DNA from: ZLKRG08 sp046091905
GTDB lineage: Bacteria; Actinomycetota; Actinomycetes; Nanopelagicales; Nanopelagicaceae
Assembly: GCA_046091905.1 (NCBI GenBank)
Contig: JBJTCN010000007.1
Span: forward strand, 1 to 14,190
Reading direction: 5' to 3'
Length of the DNA: 14,190 nt
The position numbers and the translations under genes are program-made. The notes under the pieces were generated by a model that did no database searches, was not told where the DNA came from, and saw only the letters and a list, made by a program, of their open reading frames with translations. This document shows positions 13,706 through 14,190 of this stretch, piece by piece; position 1 is the first letter of the stretch; every line of letters starts with the position of its first letter.

Positions 13706-14190
13706 CCTGGAACTTAGATGCGCGTGTTCGCAGCGCAATGATTTCTGATTCTCTGGATGTAATCGGCGTTCGCAACAACGCCATGTCCGCTAATGTAAAG
13801 GCACTTCGCCCAAATATGCGCGCTGTGGGGTTAGCCGCGACTGTGCACTTTGTGCCAGATAGCGAATACGACCACAGAGATCCTTATGGCGACGGAATTG
13901 ATTTTCTAGATACCTTAAAACCCGGCGAGGTTGCAGTTGTAGCTACTGGTGGACAGGCGCTCTCCGCATTTTGGGGAGAGCTATTTTCAGCAGCAGCTAA
14001 AGGCCGTGGTGGCACAGGAGTTGTTGCAGATGGTCCGTTGCGCGATACCGAGCAAATTGTTGGGTTAGATTTTCCAGCATTTGGTTATGGAACTCGTCCC
14101 TACGATTACAAGGGACGCATGCGCATCAAGGCGATGCATACCACCGTCACATGTGGGGGAGTCGAAGTTAACCCTGGCGATGGAGTAATC
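13702..14190 (+). CDS. RraA-family protein (HMG/CHA aldolase-like), 3' end outside the window
   Basis: The open frame starts at the ATG overlapping the MaoC-like stop codon and runs to the right edge, 163 codons visible. The family core is clear: GELFSAAAKGRGGTGVVADG at 92-111, followed by Arg114 and Asp115. This is the Arg-Asp pair that binds substrate and metal in 4-hydroxy-4-methyl-2-oxoglutarate aldolases. A VNPGD motif near 156-160 also fits. Proteins of this group either cleave 2-keto-4-hydroxy acids to pyruvate, decarboxylate oxaloacetate, or inhibit RNase E (RraA itself). The catabolic operon setting favours a pyruvate-forming aldolase acting on a 2-keto-3-deoxy sugar acid. Normal length is ~160-240 residues, so some C-terminal part is probably missing. 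Confidence 0.88.
   Translation, partial: MTWNLDARVRSAMISDSLDVIGVRNNAMSANVKALRPNMRAVGLAATVHFVPDSEYDHRDPYGDGIDFLDTLKPGEVAVVATGGQALSAFWGELFSAAAKGRGGTGVVADGPLRDTEQIVGLDFPAFGYGTRPYDYKGRMRIKAMHTTVTCGGVEVNPGDGVI

Noticed and set aside
1..14190. CRISPR array, insertion sequence, toxin-antitoxin or phage-defence system
   Set aside because: No spaced repeats, transposase, nuclease or toxin motifs were seen on either strand; the window is metabolic apart from the tRNA scar.

Overview
The window reads like a compact chromosome of an actinobacterium. The GC content looks moderate (roughly mid-40s to 50% by eye), coding is dense, and gene spacings run from 2 bases to small overlaps. The protein style resembles the streamlined freshwater acI/Nanopelagicales group, but that placement is an inference from style and not a measured phylogeny.

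Layout. The left edge (1-~660) holds the end of a cytochrome-b5-like exported or surface protein, an elongator tRNA-Met on the minus strand, and a degenerate duplicate of that tRNA's 3' half. Next comes a plus-strand D-2-hydroxyacid dehydrogenase (659-1654). From 1668 to 6814 every gene is on the minus strand. In transcription order they are an enolase-superfamily protein (361 aa), an L-fuconate dehydratase, an SDR dehydrogenase, a FadR-type GntR regulator and a second mandelate-racemase-like enolase-superfamily protein (373 aa). A 148-base divergent intergenic region (6815-6962) separates this from a long plus-strand run reaching the right edge: sugar-binding protein, two ABC permeases, an aldo-keto reductase, an alpha/beta hydrolase, a second binding-protein-like protein with no signal peptide, a MaoC-type hot-dog protein, and the start of an RraA-family protein cut by the window end.

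How the parts fit. The two divergent operons look like an import-and-oxidise module for L-fucose or a stereochemically related sugar or sugar acid (L-galactose, D-arabinose and their aldonates). The ABC importer brings the sugar in. The aldo-keto reductase would oxidise it to the lactone, a hydrolase would open the lactone, L-fuconate dehydratase would give the 2-keto-3-deoxy acid, and the SDR would oxidise that product. An aldolase or hydrolase would finish the path. The usual lactonase and the usual C-C hydrolase are not visible; the alpha/beta hydrolase and the RraA protein are the local candidates. The two extra enolase-superfamily proteins imply a wider range of sugar-acid substrates. No ABC ATPase is encoded here, so a shared ATPase elsewhere is likely.

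The least understood part is the tail of the plus operon: a binding-protein fold that appears to be cytoplasmic, tightly coupled to MaoC-like and RraA-like proteins.
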